DNA from: Pycnopodia helianthoides
Lineage: Eukaryota > Echinodermata > Asteroidea > Forcipulatida > Asteriidae
Assembly (NCBI GenBank): GCA_032158295.1
Contig: CM063256.1
Coordinates: forward strand, 1,612,001 to 1,676,000
Direction: 5' to 3'
Length of the DNA: 64,000 nt
Shown here: one piece after another, positions 1-12,000 of the stretch
Layout: every line of letters starts with the position of its first letter
Position numbering within the stretch: position 1 is the stretch's first letter
The notes under the pieces: generated by a model
Databases searched by the model: none
What the model was told of the DNA's origin: nothing
The model's input: the letters and a program-made list of their open reading frames with translations, nothing else
Position numbers and translations under genes: made by a program

Positions 1-1322
1 TATCTCAGCAGTGCTGGTCTGCCACAGGCTGTGTAGGGGCACAGGGATGCAGTGCCGAGCGGTTGCTGGCCCCAGTTTTTCTCTCACTAAATACGGTCTC
101 ATATACTTACACGTGATTCTCACGGACTTTTCAGGGTTTTTTTTTTATTCTTTTGCTGGACTCATTCACATTTTGTATGTCACACTCTCAGGACACTCAA
201 TCAAGCCTCAAACTCAAACGCTAAACTCTAGAATTGTGATTTTTTTAAAAACTACCACAGAAAACTACCGAAGAAACACAAAAGTTAGAATTTTATTTTA
301 AGGTCATTGTGAAAATCAACCTTAGCGTACTGCTATACGATGCACCACGGTGACTGAACAGATACATGATGACGTCATCAGTATACGTGATTCATGTCAC
401 TCTGTTTCCTACGAGTAACTGCTCAAGAACTGTTCCCCAACACCCGATCGGCTTTTTCATTTAAATCCTCAACCATAACCCCGTGAGCAAAATCGGCCCT
501 CTGTTGGCGGAAGATGTGCAACTTACGAATACCTGTCCAAACTCAGTTTGTGGTCATAATATCTGTGTATCGAACCTGCTGAATATTGACATAAATATCA
601 AGCCTGTTCTCCATCAGGCTCTAAACATTCTTGGGAAATAGATACCTCATAATTATTTATATTTTAAGCTCGTAAAATAGGTATGTAGAATTGTCCAAAT
701 TATGCGCGTGATTCAACGGCGCACGTATATGAGATTCCAAGGTAAAACTCTCCAAATGCCATAGATTGTTTGAGGGTTACCAGTTTAGGCCTTGGAGTAT
801 TGTTTGTGGCAAAATGAAGGAGAATGATTGGAGGTGATTGATGTCCACCAGGTTCTGTCATCAAGAGAATAGACTAGTATGAATGGTATGCACAGCTTGC
901 GCCATTTGAGACTACATCAAAACTCGAATCAGTGTAAAGACAAAAACCCTATGGCTGTGAAGCTGAACTGGTTTCGTTGAGATGACGTAATGATTATTTG
1001 TTTTAGGTTTTTGCATATTAATACAACCTGCGTTTTGGGAAACTGTTTAACTAAATGGATAAAGATTGCGTGACAATAATCTAGTGTAACAAAACATTTA
1101 TTACATTTTGTGAAAGTGATTTTCCTCAAATTTAAAGCCGAGAGAATAATTTGAAAGTATATATGTTTTGTGATTGGAACCTCTTTTTTTGCAAAACGAA
1201 AGGTGCATTTACATTATAATACATAGTCCCATCAGCTAGGGTACTGTGATGTGATAAAGCATTGAGTCTACAGACAGTGCAACTGTGTGAAGACTCAAAC
1301 GAGGCAATCAAGTTCATCTTAA
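1..1322. other. Non-coding stretch, no gene recognised
   Basis: AT-rich sequence with only short open frames (under 100 codons) that lack recognisable domains or convincing splice sites. I see no RNA gene or named repeat here. It ends at the TTAA in front of the first family A element. Confidence 0.5.
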
Positions 1323-1708
1323 AGGAACATTACAGAATTGGTAAGAAACAAACTTGTAAAATATACTTTTTGATCACAGATTTACATAAAACTTACACGG
1401 TCTAATGATGATGATAGTAGAAAACATCCCTTAAAATATTTCTGTCTGAAATGCCATATTTGATGAGAAATGAGTAAACTAATTTTCCGATTGGAGTTTA
1501 TCGCTCAGTGAGCGTTTTATTCGTTTGTTGAATCTGTATGATTTCATGCAAATGTGTAATCGGTTTTTCACTATTTTCTCGTGACCCAGATGTCCGATCG
1601 ATCTCAAACTTCTACAGGTTTGTCAGTTTATGTATATGGTGGATTACATAAAGTGTTTACACTGCCAGCAACTGTTTTGTAAGCAAAAATCAATTCTGTA
1701 ATGTTCCT
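1323..1708 (+). mobile_element. TTAA-flanked MITE, family A copy 1
   Basis: Palindromic element of about 386 bp bounded by TTAA on both sides. Its inverted ends start AGGAACATTACAGAATTGG, and the right end reads the complement ending in AATGTTCCT. It contains no open frame of note. The interior has a GATGATGATAGTAG block and a GATCTCAAACTTCTACAGG block that recur in all family A copies. TTAA flanks on short non-coding palindromes are typical of piggyBac-type non-autonomous elements; assignment to that superfamily is inference. Confidence 0.8.
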
Positions 1709-1741
1709 TTAATATGGTGGGTTTTTTTTTTTTTACAAGAC

Positions 1742-1966
1742 GTGCACAAACTCAGGTGTTAAAATTGAAACCTTGGGTGTTGCCACACATAGATACCCCC
1801 CTAAACAAAATTTTTAAATCATAGGGTGTTAAAATAACACCGATGTAATTGTGGTGGCAGAAATTAGTGTTATTTTAACACCCTATAATTTAAATCGAAA
1901 TTCCTTTTTTTTATCTGTTTGTGACAACACCATGGTGTCAATTTTAACACCCCGGTTTTGCAGTGT
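1742..1966. mobile_element. Fold-back element with GGTGTTAAAAT repeats
   Basis: The block contains GGTGTTAAAATTGA near its left end and the inverse TCAATTTTAACACC near its right end, ending in GGTTTTGCAGTG. A second inverted pair (GGGTGTTAAAATAACACC and GTGTTATTTTAACACCC) lies inside. The nested palindromes suggest a small non-autonomous DNA transposon. It begins about 30 bp downstream of the family A element and is separated from it by a poly-T run. Confidence 0.6.
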
Positions 1967-2919
1967 AATTGTTAAGGCACTATGAGACGAATGTGAACTA
2001 ATTTTATTCGAAGATAGATAATTGAATGTTGGGTGTTTTTTGAAAATGTTGAGATATGTCTACAAGACTTCTTAGCAGAAACCTCTTATTCTGTTTATTG
2101 CACAATAAAGTAGTGCCTGGTCATAAGTATAATAATGACGCTATACTTAAAGTTGATATCAATCATTCGAACACTTCACACTGTGTTCGCATAGCACGTT
2201 CACCCCAAATAGTAGTATTTCACTGTGATCTACATAGTACAGATGCGATTGTATATGTGGGGTCACTCACCGCTTACTGCCGCCCAAGGGTCCTAGGCCA
2301 CACTGCCACACGCTCCCTTCAATAACTTCAAGAAATAACCAAAGAAAGCTTACCAGAGCAAAAAATACTCTTCCGACAGAACTGCGCAACCTAAACATGT
2401 GAGAAAAAAAAATCTGAAGTGTATTCTAAGGAATTGGGGCATATAATAAAAGAGAGGGGAAACCTGCAGCTAGATTGGTAGTCAAGCGAATCAGTTACCT
2501 ACGGGACCTTGCTGTATATCTATACCGATAGGTCAACTTCAATTCTGAACAGGTCGGCCACCGTCTTAGGCGAAGTAGCGAAGGGTTACACGCGGGCATC
2601 TCGGCAGCGACAGCTTTTCCTGAACTCCGTTTGCTTTGTGTCGTCTGCGTCTAAACATCATTCTTGCACTTGTTGACAAATTAATTTCAAGCGTGGCACA
2701 CCGCCGACATCTTTAAAGTTACCGGTATGTGATGCTGTCTCAACCGCCCACTTTCAAGGTTGGGACTCAATGAGATGCACGATTTGATTAGCTCATAAGT
2801 GCCTTCGGATGTCAGAGAGAAGAGACATCATTAACTGAGATTCTTTTGACTCGAGGATACATGCTTGATTGTGCATTATTGTCTTTGGTGTAGCTTTCGT
2901 AGGTACAACTACTTCATCA

Positions 2920-3113
2920 GGGTCCAATTTCATAGAGCTGCTTAAGCAGAAAAAAATTGCTTAACATTTTTCTGCTAAGCAGAAATGAGCAGGATACCAG
3001 TCACAAATTGTACATGTGGCATGGCAGTTTGGCTGGTAACCATATTCTGGTAAGCATTATTTTGTCGTGCTTAGCTACTTTTTGTGCTTAAGCAGCTCTA
3101 TGAAATTGGGCCC
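2920..3113. mobile_element. MITE with CAATTTCATAGAGCTGCTTA inverted ends
   Basis: A 194-bp palindromic element. The left end reads GGGTCCAATTTCATAGAGCT and the right end is its near-perfect inverse, AGCTCTATGAAATTGGGCCC. The interior has further short inverted runs (GCTTAAGCA, TGCTAAGCA). A solitary terminal fragment of the same family lies near 37293-37316. No coding capacity. Confidence 0.8.
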
Positions 3114-3300
3114 AGATGCAATGAAGGGAACACGGCAGGTACACTGTACATGCTAAAATAATGACATTTACCAGAAACGTTATTGTATGTTATAGATGTA
3201 CATTGTACATTATAGCTTGTCCCCTTCGCTGTATCTGATAAAATAGTTGTTACTACAAAAGCTGATGCAGTTTTTTCTCATGTAATTAGTTAGTCTTTAA

Positions 3301-3587
3301 AGGCACTGGAAACTATATTGGTAATTACTCAAAATAATTGTTAGCATAAAAACTTACTTGGTAACGAGCAATGGAGAGCTGTTGATAGTATAAAACATTG
3401 TCTCGAAATCAAGCATCTGAAAGCACACAACTTCGTGTGACAAGGGTGTTTTTTCTTCCATTATTATCTCGCAACTTCGACGACCAATTGAGTTCAAATT
3501 TTCACAGGTTTGTTATTTTGTGCATATGTTGAGATACACCAAGTGAGAGGACTGGTCTTTGACAATTACCAAAGGTGTCCAGTGTCT
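3301..3587 (+). mobile_element. TTAA-flanked MITE, family B copy 1 (internally deleted)
   Basis: Flanked by TTAA at 3297-3300 and 3588-3591. It starts AGGCACTGGAAACTAT and ends AAAGGTGTCCAGTGTCT, the inverted ends of family B. It is about 100 bp shorter than full copies because the internal GAGAAACGGCTCCCTC block is missing. It keeps the GACCAATTGAGTTCAAATTT core shared with families A and C. Confidence 0.8.
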
Positions 3588-4154
3588 TTAACTGCTACAA
3601 CTATTTTCCTTGTTTTTGCTTGTAGTGCAAAACGTATAGGACCATATAGGAAAACAATCATGGCAAAGTATTCATTCTCAAAATAGAAATGTTTATTACA
3701 AATTACTTACACGATTATTCTGGGTCGAAAGTTAAGACTGAATACTATCTGTCCGAGTTCAAAATGGATTCTTGTTGTACAATTCCTTTTTGACAAATCT
3801 AACAAAATTGCAAATAAAATGCAACAGCTGCACAGAGTGCTCATTCGGTCGAAAGCGGTCGCTAGATTCATCGTTTAAATTTGAAAAAACGATGGATACA
3901 TCCTATCCATTTAAACATAACTACAACGAATTAAAGGTGACTTTTTGTTTTACAATGAAGACATTTGGTCGAATACTTTTGTTTTAGAATATGAACATTA
4001 AAATTTAGTTCAAGATAATTCCATCAAATAGTTGAATGAAAAGCAATGTGAAATCTTACTGCTGGTAAAACTTATCGATAAAGACGAGATGGGGCCGGGG
4101 GTCGAAGTTACCACAATATCTGATACTTTTGTAACAATCTGATAGTAGCCTTAA

Positions 4155-4520
4155 AGGCACTGGACATTGGTAATTACTCAAAATAATTGTTAGCATAAAA
4201 GCCTACCTATAGTAACAAGCAATGGAGAGCTGTTGATAGTATAAAACATTGTGAGAAACGGCTCCCTCTGAAGTAACGTAGTTTTTGAGAAAGAGGTAAT
4301 TTCTTACTCAAATAATAAAATACTTCAGCTGAAGCCTTTTATTATGCCTCTGAAAGCACACAAATTTGTGCAACGAGGGTGTTTTTTCTTTCATTATTTT
4401 CTTGCAACCGTGATGACCAATTGAGTCCAAATTTTCACAGATTTGTTATTTTATGCATATGATTGGATACACCAAGTGAGAATACTGGTCTTTGACAATT
4501 ACCAAAGGTGTCCAGTGCCT
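4155..4520 (+). mobile_element. TTAA-flanked MITE, family B copy 2
   Basis: Full-length family B element between TTAA sites (4151-4154 and 4521-4524). It begins AGGCACTGGACATTGG and ends CCAAAGGTGTCCAGTGCCT. The central block differs from most copies: it has GAAGCCTTTTATTATGCCTC where others carry the GACCTCACGCGTGAGGTC palindrome. Confidence 0.8.
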
Positions 4521-4524
4521 TTAA

Positions 4525-5574
4525 GCTACAACTATGTGATCAAATTCTTGAAACTTTTCGAATCTTCTTGCAAGAGTCCTCTTATGTTTAAGTATTAAAC
4601 CTACAAATTCTTAAGTTTGAAATGTTACATCCATGTTGCCATAGTAAGGAAGAGAAGACCAATATTGGAAAGCCTATACGTCGTTATATACATTTGAATC
4701 TTGTTTATGCTCAAAATATCTACAAATCATTGGTTTATGTTTTTACAGTAATCTTGCATAGGCTATATACGGTTTAATAATGTACATATTTTTTTAATTA
4801 ACATTTGAATACTGCTGATGCCTTTTTCTTTGACTTTGTTTTTGTATTGGCATGAACGCCCTCGTGGTTTGACAAACAGCCCGCCCAATTTCAGTGTAAT
4901 GTTTTAAACACACAACTTTGCTTAGCGTAGACAAATTTTTGCTTAGCATTCAGAGTTGACAGCCCGAAGTGCATTATGGCTAATACCGGTATGTTTGTGT
5001 ATGGTCTCCTGACTGCCAGTAAATGTTTTTTTTTTAAAACACTGCTCGTGAGTGATGTTATTATTCAAACATAAAATGGAGAACTTGGCTGGATTATTTT
5101 GTTAGCGCAGATTTTGTTATGCTCAGCAAAATGTGTATGTTTCGCTGCTCTGCAATCTTTGGGCGGGGTATTCACAAAATTGAATACATAGTCTTAAACC
5201 AAGGATTGGAAACTTTAAAATCTCACAATGATATAGTTTGTGAAACCTACCTAAAGATGGGACTTCATTACTGTGTCCCCTTTTTCTCACTTTCAAGGAA
5301 ATTTACATAATTCAGGCTCATGTTTCAGGAAAGACATGGGTTATTCCTTCAGTACAAATAAACTCAGTGAAATACGAAATAGAAAAATATCCACTACATA
5401 AACATGAATAGGTCAAACCTCATGAAAATAATTGGCGAGTTGAATCAGCCCCGTCGCTTGAATCATTTTTTTGCTGTATATAAACTATAATATTATTTAT
5501 TGTCCAATTTCCAAGTATTATCATTATCACCATTTTCATTAATATACAAAGTTATTCGTAAAGATTTATTTAAA
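4525..5574. other. AT-rich spacer downstream of the P450 gene
   Basis: About 1 kb of AT-rich sequence lying 3' of the P450 gene, which reads leftward. Small open frames (for example 5119-5310 plus) carry no recognisable domain. Several TTTATT runs near the right edge could be polyadenylation signals for the P450 on the minus strand. Confidence 0.45.
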
Positions 5575-5580
5575 ATTTAA
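5575..5580 (-). promoter_or_regulatory. Candidate polyadenylation signal of the P450 gene
   Basis: TTTATT on the plus strand is AATAAA on the minus strand, about 215 nt past the P450 stop codon. A second AATAAA lies at 5496-5501. The region is AT-rich, so either match could be chance; RNA data would be needed to choose. Confidence 0.35.
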
Positions 5581-5792
5581 ATTAATAATCTCTAAATAAA
5601 CCGTATTCCCGTACCAAGACGTTTAGGTCATTATTACTCTCATTCATTTGTACACGAACAATATTTTACAATCAGTACATTCACAATATTCCCAAATTAA
5701 TTAAATCATTATCAACAGTCCAATCATATCCCTTGAGTTAGAGTGCCGAACAGTCTGCAGCAGTCTTGCCTTGTTACTAAAGGCCAACGTAC

Positions 5793-6034
5793 TCAGCGGC
5801 TAACCACCTGAAGACGAAAGAAACGTGGAGACCTCATCATGTCCGGCATCGGTTCGATATCGGGGGTTTTCTCCCCGGAGGGGGTCTTTAAGTGGAACCG
5901 CTGTATAATGCCCCCCAGGAACATGAACAGCTCCATTCGAGCTAGGCTCTCACCCAAGCAAGCCCGACGCCCAACTGAGAATGGCATAAAACTCTTGGGG
6001 GTGAAGATCTTGCCATCCTTATCTAAGAAACGAT
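5793..6034 (-). CDS. P450 exon 5: heme-binding loop and C terminus
   Basis: Starts after TATTTGCAG with the two bases that finish Asp414, then RFLDKDGK, SFMPFSVGRRACLGES with the axial heme ligand Cys439, the L-helix ARMELFMFLGGIIQRF, and a short tail ending in VVSR and TGA. All ten positions of FxxGxRxCxG fit. The plus-strand open frame over the same bases is a shadow. Confidence 0.93.
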
Positions 6035-9000
6035 CTGCAAATATAGAAACAGTATACGTCAGTAAATCAGTATGTTTGATTCTACCTCCATGGTTTGTAT
6101 ACAGTATAGCAATTTATTTACAGCATGTAAACCATGGCCGGTGTCGACTGGGGGATTATATGGGATTTGAAAACACAGCCACTGACGGAAATCGGCTTAA
6201 AATCTCATCCCTCTCAAATGGTTTCAATATCAAGTTTTCACGTCCAATTCTTCCCGCAATGTTACGCGAGATAAAGCTATGAAAACGTGAAAACCCCCTT
6301 TCTATTGAAATTTAGTCAAACCTAAACAATTATGAAAATATTATCACTTAAAATAAAGTTGTCCCCCCCCCCCAACTTTGGTTATGCTCAAGTCGGGCTT
6401 TTTCTCAAGCTGGGCCGTCTGATCTATAATGGACAGACCGAACAGACCGAATTTGGTGACGTATTAAGTTGAGGCGTGAATTATAGAACACCAACCTGGT
6501 TGGAAACTGAACGGGTTTTTCCAGTGCTTGGGATCGTGATGAATCCACCATAAGTTGCAGAAGACTGTAGTGTCCTTTGGGATATCGAGTCCTTGCACTC
6601 TGTAGTATTAAAGCAGGAATAGATGGTCGATTAAAGGACAATTGATTACTACACAATGTTTGTAAAGTTGTTTTAATACACTTTACAAATCCCCGTGTCA
6701 GAATTGACCGGGCATCGGGGTCTGAGGGTGCCTGACCCTTTTCTAGGTCAGACTGACCCGGAAACTAGTAATAAGTAATGATATTTTTAATTCAGATTAT
6801 GCGTAAGATTGACTTATTTCTGGGTCATTTTGACACAGATTCCGGGTCATGGGTCATGGGTCATGGGTCAGGCCCCGCCCGACCCAAAATCCGGGTCAAT
6901 TCTGACTTTGGAGTTTTTTTTAAGTGTATAATGATGTTGGTAATAATAGTATGATAGGATGCACGACGTACCCTTATAATATTAATAACGCCATTGTAAT
7001 ATATTCATTTTGTTCATGTTGTATCCCAAACTAAGAATTACTGCCAGTTTTAGAGACAGATGTTTGCTTTTTTTATGTAGCTTGAAATTTGGTTAAGGTT
7101 GCCACTATAGTGTCACATGTGTTATCAAAAGCCTCGTATAGCAAAGTCGTTCAATAAGACCAATCTAATCATGAAGTAACTTCCTTCGCATTTTGCGATG
7201 GTAAAACCATTTCGCATAGTAAATGGAATGACATGATAAACTAACTTGGTGTTGCGTATAGCTCTCCTGGGTCCATTGAGTGACGAGAATGAACTACGTC
7301 GTAATGTTTCCATCACTGTAGCTTCAAGATACGGAAGAAGTTGTCGGTCGCTCCACAGCGGTAGCCGGTTTCCAATCGCTTTATTTAGCTCTTCTTGTAT
7401 CTTCGTTTGCACCTGAAATGTAACGTTTTGATTGATAATACTTAGACGAACCAATTTCAAGATACTTCAGATCTTTCTAAGATTGGTTTGGGGTTGTATT
7501 GATTAGTAAGTTTGTTTAAGCCTGTTCAGATTAATGTATTCCTTACTGTTCAATTTATTTATTTATATGAAAGCAGCAAATTCACAATTTTGTTTAGTTC
7601 GATTCCATGTACGTCGCAATGAACAAGCATGTATTTTATTACGTAAGTTGCTCTCGGCCGGCAGTGTTGTCTTGAAAATTGAATTTCTGTAAACCAGTGC
7701 TATTGGGAGTAAATTAATCCCATTTTGTCTAAGTATGTTAATCCCCAATCCTGGTAAATTAATCCCCGTTTATCCCCCAGTAAATCAGCTCTTATTCCCA
7801 TCAACAAACCGGAGGAAATTATTCCTCCAAATTAGAGGTCGTAGTTTGAGTAAACATAACGAAAATGTTTGATGTTTTGTCAGTTTCATTTGCACACTCA
7901 CATTTGGGCTTATTTCAATCGCGGCAATCGAAATAATCAATTTGTGATAGTGTGTGGTTATTCTAATGCATCTTTCCAGGACTCTGAGAGTAGGCCTTAG
8001 TCGGATTATATAAAAATTCTCTGGGATAATTGGTACTGGTGTGACTTTCTGAATAAGTGACCTTTCAGACTAAAAGTGTAGTCCGATAATTATCAGTCCT
8101 GTACTTTGAATCGCTTTAGAACTTGATATGTGATTCTTAAAGGAACATTACAGAATTGGTAAGAAAAAAACTGGTAAAATTTACTTTTTGATCACAGATT
8201 TACATAAAACTTACACGGTCTAATGATGATGATAGTAGAAAACATCCCTTGAAATATTTTTGTCTGAAATGCCATATTTGATGAGAAATGAATAAACTAA
8301 TTTTCCGATTGGAGTTTATTTGGAGTTTTATTAATTTGTTGAATGATATGATTTCGTGCAAATGTGTAATCGGTTTTTCACTATTTTCTCGTGACCCAGA
8401 TGGCCGATCGATCTCAAACTTCTACAGGTTTGTCAGTTTATGTATATGGTGGATTACATAAAGTGCTTACACTACCAGCAACTGTTTTGTTAGCAAAAAT
8501 TAATTCTGTAATGTTCCTTTAAGGAGTTGTGACTAACTTGCTCCCAAAGAAATCCGAAATTGAATTATTGATGAAACATTGAATGATATCCTGGTGGTCT
8601 ACTGACAGTCTCTTCCCCCCTGTAAATAATTTCTACTCTATTGTAGTTTTTAAAGCAAGGTCTCGTGAATTGTGATAGGGATTATTCATACAAGGATGAA
8701 TTCTTTACATCTGAACAGTAAGTCACAAATAGCTTACTCAACTTAAAAAAAGAAATGAATACTAGCTGTGATGGCCCTGGTGTGTCAACTTAGTGTTTGC
8801 AGAGGTTGGCCTATAAACATTGATAAGCATGTTGGTTATTTCAAAACAGTTGTCTGTCATTTGAAATCGTTTGGAATGTAGCCAGCGAGGGCCAACGGGG
8901 ACCATTGGTGTGGTCATATAGGATGGAAATGGGGTGGTGTAACAGGCAATGAATGCCGCAGGCTAGTTTAAGTATGAGCGATGGTCTCAATTTATCATCG

Positions 9001-12000
9001 CTTACATTGTCAAAATACCTCAGTGACATTCAGTGACCAAAAAGGAGAAGAAGAAGAAAATAAGTCCTTCAGGTATTTCAAAGTCTTTTATCAAAGTCTA
9101 TTAGGGTAATTGATTTATGAGTTTGTTTGTGTGTGTTGTTGATGTTTTGTTTTTACCTGCGGGTTATTAAGAAGGTAGATCAAGGCCCACTTGAGCGTCT
9201 TATACGTAGATTCATAACCTCCAGTGAAGAGCTCCCACATTGCCATGACAACATGATCCTCTGTCAAGTTGATATCGTTGTCCTTTTTCTTGCTCTCCAA
9301 CATGGCTGCCACAAATGCATCGGTCAGATCCCGGATGTTGTTGGGGTCGAAGGTGCTGAAGTGATCGTCATACTTCTTCTGCAGGATGGAGTCACGTGTC
9401 TCGATAATCTCCTGGACCATGCGAAGCTTCTTGCTTGGGAATATCTGGAAAAAAATGTTTTAAATAGTTTATTAAAGACACTGGACACCTTTGGTAATTG
9501 TCAAAGACCAGTCTTCTCACTTGGCGTATCTCAACATATGCACAAAATAACAAACCTGTGGAAATTTGAACTCAAATGGTCGTCGAAGTTGCGAGATGAT
9601 AATGGAAGAAAAAACACCCTTGTCGACACGGAGTTGTGCGCTTTCAGATTGATTTCGAGACCTCACGCGTGATGAGGTCTCGAAATCAATTCAAATATTT
9701 TACTGAGAATTTACTTCTTTCTCAAAAACTACGTTACTTCAGAGGGAGCCTTTTCTCACAATGTTTTATACTATCAACAGCTCTCCATTGCTCGTTACCA
9801 AGTAAGTTTTTATGCTAATAATTATTTTGAGTAATTACCAATAGTGTCCACTGCCTTTAAGATGACTGTTTAAAAGCTGAAAAACTAGCGTCGTAAGAGG
9901 AAAATAGTTTACAGATAAATTATTCCTTTTTTATAGGGGTATTTTGTTCCTCGCCAACCCCTCCACCATTACCATAATTAAGAACAAACTTCGAAATATT
10001 CAGACACTTTTTTAAAAATCTTGATCTCAGCTGGCAACGGTCCAAACATCGTTGTCAATAATAATTGACGATTTTATAGATCGATACGAGAATGATTATT
10101 CAGTCGAAGCTATTATGCATGATATGCAGACAGGGACCTCCATTAGACAAGTAAATTCTTTGAGTCAGATGTGGAAAGCTGTTTCTTGAGGTATGGAATG
10201 ATGGATAAGTTGAGTCTCTTACTGTTGACGAGTTGATTTGTGTGGAGTAAGTTTGGATAACAACAATAATATCGGTGTAAAATAAGGCCAACTTAAAAAA
10301 AGAACGCCCGCTTCCTTTGAGAGGCCGCCTCCTTTTTTTCTTTTCTTTTTTGAGGATAAATTTTAACAATCTCTTACGAAGAAAAAAAATCGATTCTAAA
10401 ATACATTAGATCGTATTTTTTGACTTGAGCACATCGAAAAAAACTGGCAACCATCTTGAAAAATAGCCCGGCCGGTTGTCTGAAAAAATGTGTCGGGTGG
10501 CCATTAAAAAAGAAAAAAAGAAAAAAAGGACCCGCCTCCTCCTCTTTAAAAAAAGGCAGGACGCTAAACATGTTTTTATTTTGATTTTGCCCAAGTTGTC
10601 CCGACTCGTCTTGCCTCGTAGAACAGGTATTTCATGATGAAGTAATAAAGCTGACTGTACTTCAAGCTATAGCCATGTCTGAATTATACAACAGGACTGA
10701 ACCTATCACTCAGCACTGAAAGCCCTCCCCTAAACCCTGAGCCGTGTTAAAAGCTTAGCCTCACTTGCACTTTGAAGCTCGGCCACCATCACCTACAAAC
10801 TACAGCCCGTGTTTTCCCAATACTTGCCACCATGTGTTAAGTTCCCCGAGTGAAAAAAAATAGGACGGGGGGTTAATCCTAAACAGTTCTTGTTCAGTTT
10901 TCTGTACAGTTGCAATTCCCTGATTTCGGCTGACTGGACAGTGTGTCATTGAACTTGATCAAGGAGATTAAACAAACGCATTCATACCATAAATAAATAT
11001 GCTTCACCCCAAGCAGTTTTGCGTATACAATTATGTCTTCAACAATATTGCAGTAATGGTTGGTATGGATAACCAGCGGTGACCAGGGGGCTGCCTTCGT
11101 GTGGCCAATAGTCTGAAACAACCGCTTTCAGTTCCTTTAATTAAACTTATTTCATCCGAACTAAGATCGAAAAGGCTTTGGTAATAGTTCAAATTTGGAA
11201 GGGGTCAATTTTCAACATTCAACACCAAATTACTCTGTATGAAGTGTGTTATAATGCCTAATAATCACAGTAAACAGGTAACTTTAATACTTATTTTGGT
11301 GTTTTTTTTAATTATGGAAAGAGGTTTTCTTTATACCATAACAAGACTAGGATTCTTTTTCAAAAATATTTCAGACCTAACACTATTTGTTTTCTCTAAA
11401 CATTTTATTTAGTCATGATTTAAACAATTCGAAAAAAATTGATACTTGTATTAGTGCACGCTGTGTTTTTGCCAGATTCTAAATCTTCAACTTGAAAACT
11501 AGATTAGAAACCGAAAAAAACCCAATGTGGATAACTTGTCTTCAACTTTCATACGAAACGCAAGTTTAAAATATGTTGTATTAATTATAAAAAAGTGTGA
11601 GAAAGAAGTACACAAATGAATCAATAGAAAATCGGCTTTTTATGTATTTCAAATTAAGAGATAATTATTATCAGTGTGTCTCATTATACAATCAAAATCA
11701 TTTTCAAGCATTTTGCTGTATTTTTAGCATTTGAATCAAATGAAACCAAACCGAAGCTCGAAGTAAAATCTGTGCATGATTGGAATCAGTAATCATGATT
11801 TATATTGTGTTATAAAGTGTTATGTTGGTTGTATATATAATATTGATGTGCTAGAAGTGTTGTCACAGGTTTCATTTCCCACGGTGTTTGAGTGACACTG
11901 TCTGTCCTTGAACACACTTCTACCATCCACACACCTGAACAAAGTTAACTCCAATCGTGCCACCGTTTGTACAGTACTCGATCCCCCATAGAAACTCAAA

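Noticed and set aside
5839..6282. 147-codon plus-strand frame
   Set aside because: It is the shadow of P450 exon 5, which has the heme-binding loop on the other strand.
9127..9672. 181-codon plus-strand frame
   Set aside because: It is antisense to P450 exon 2 and runs into a family B element.
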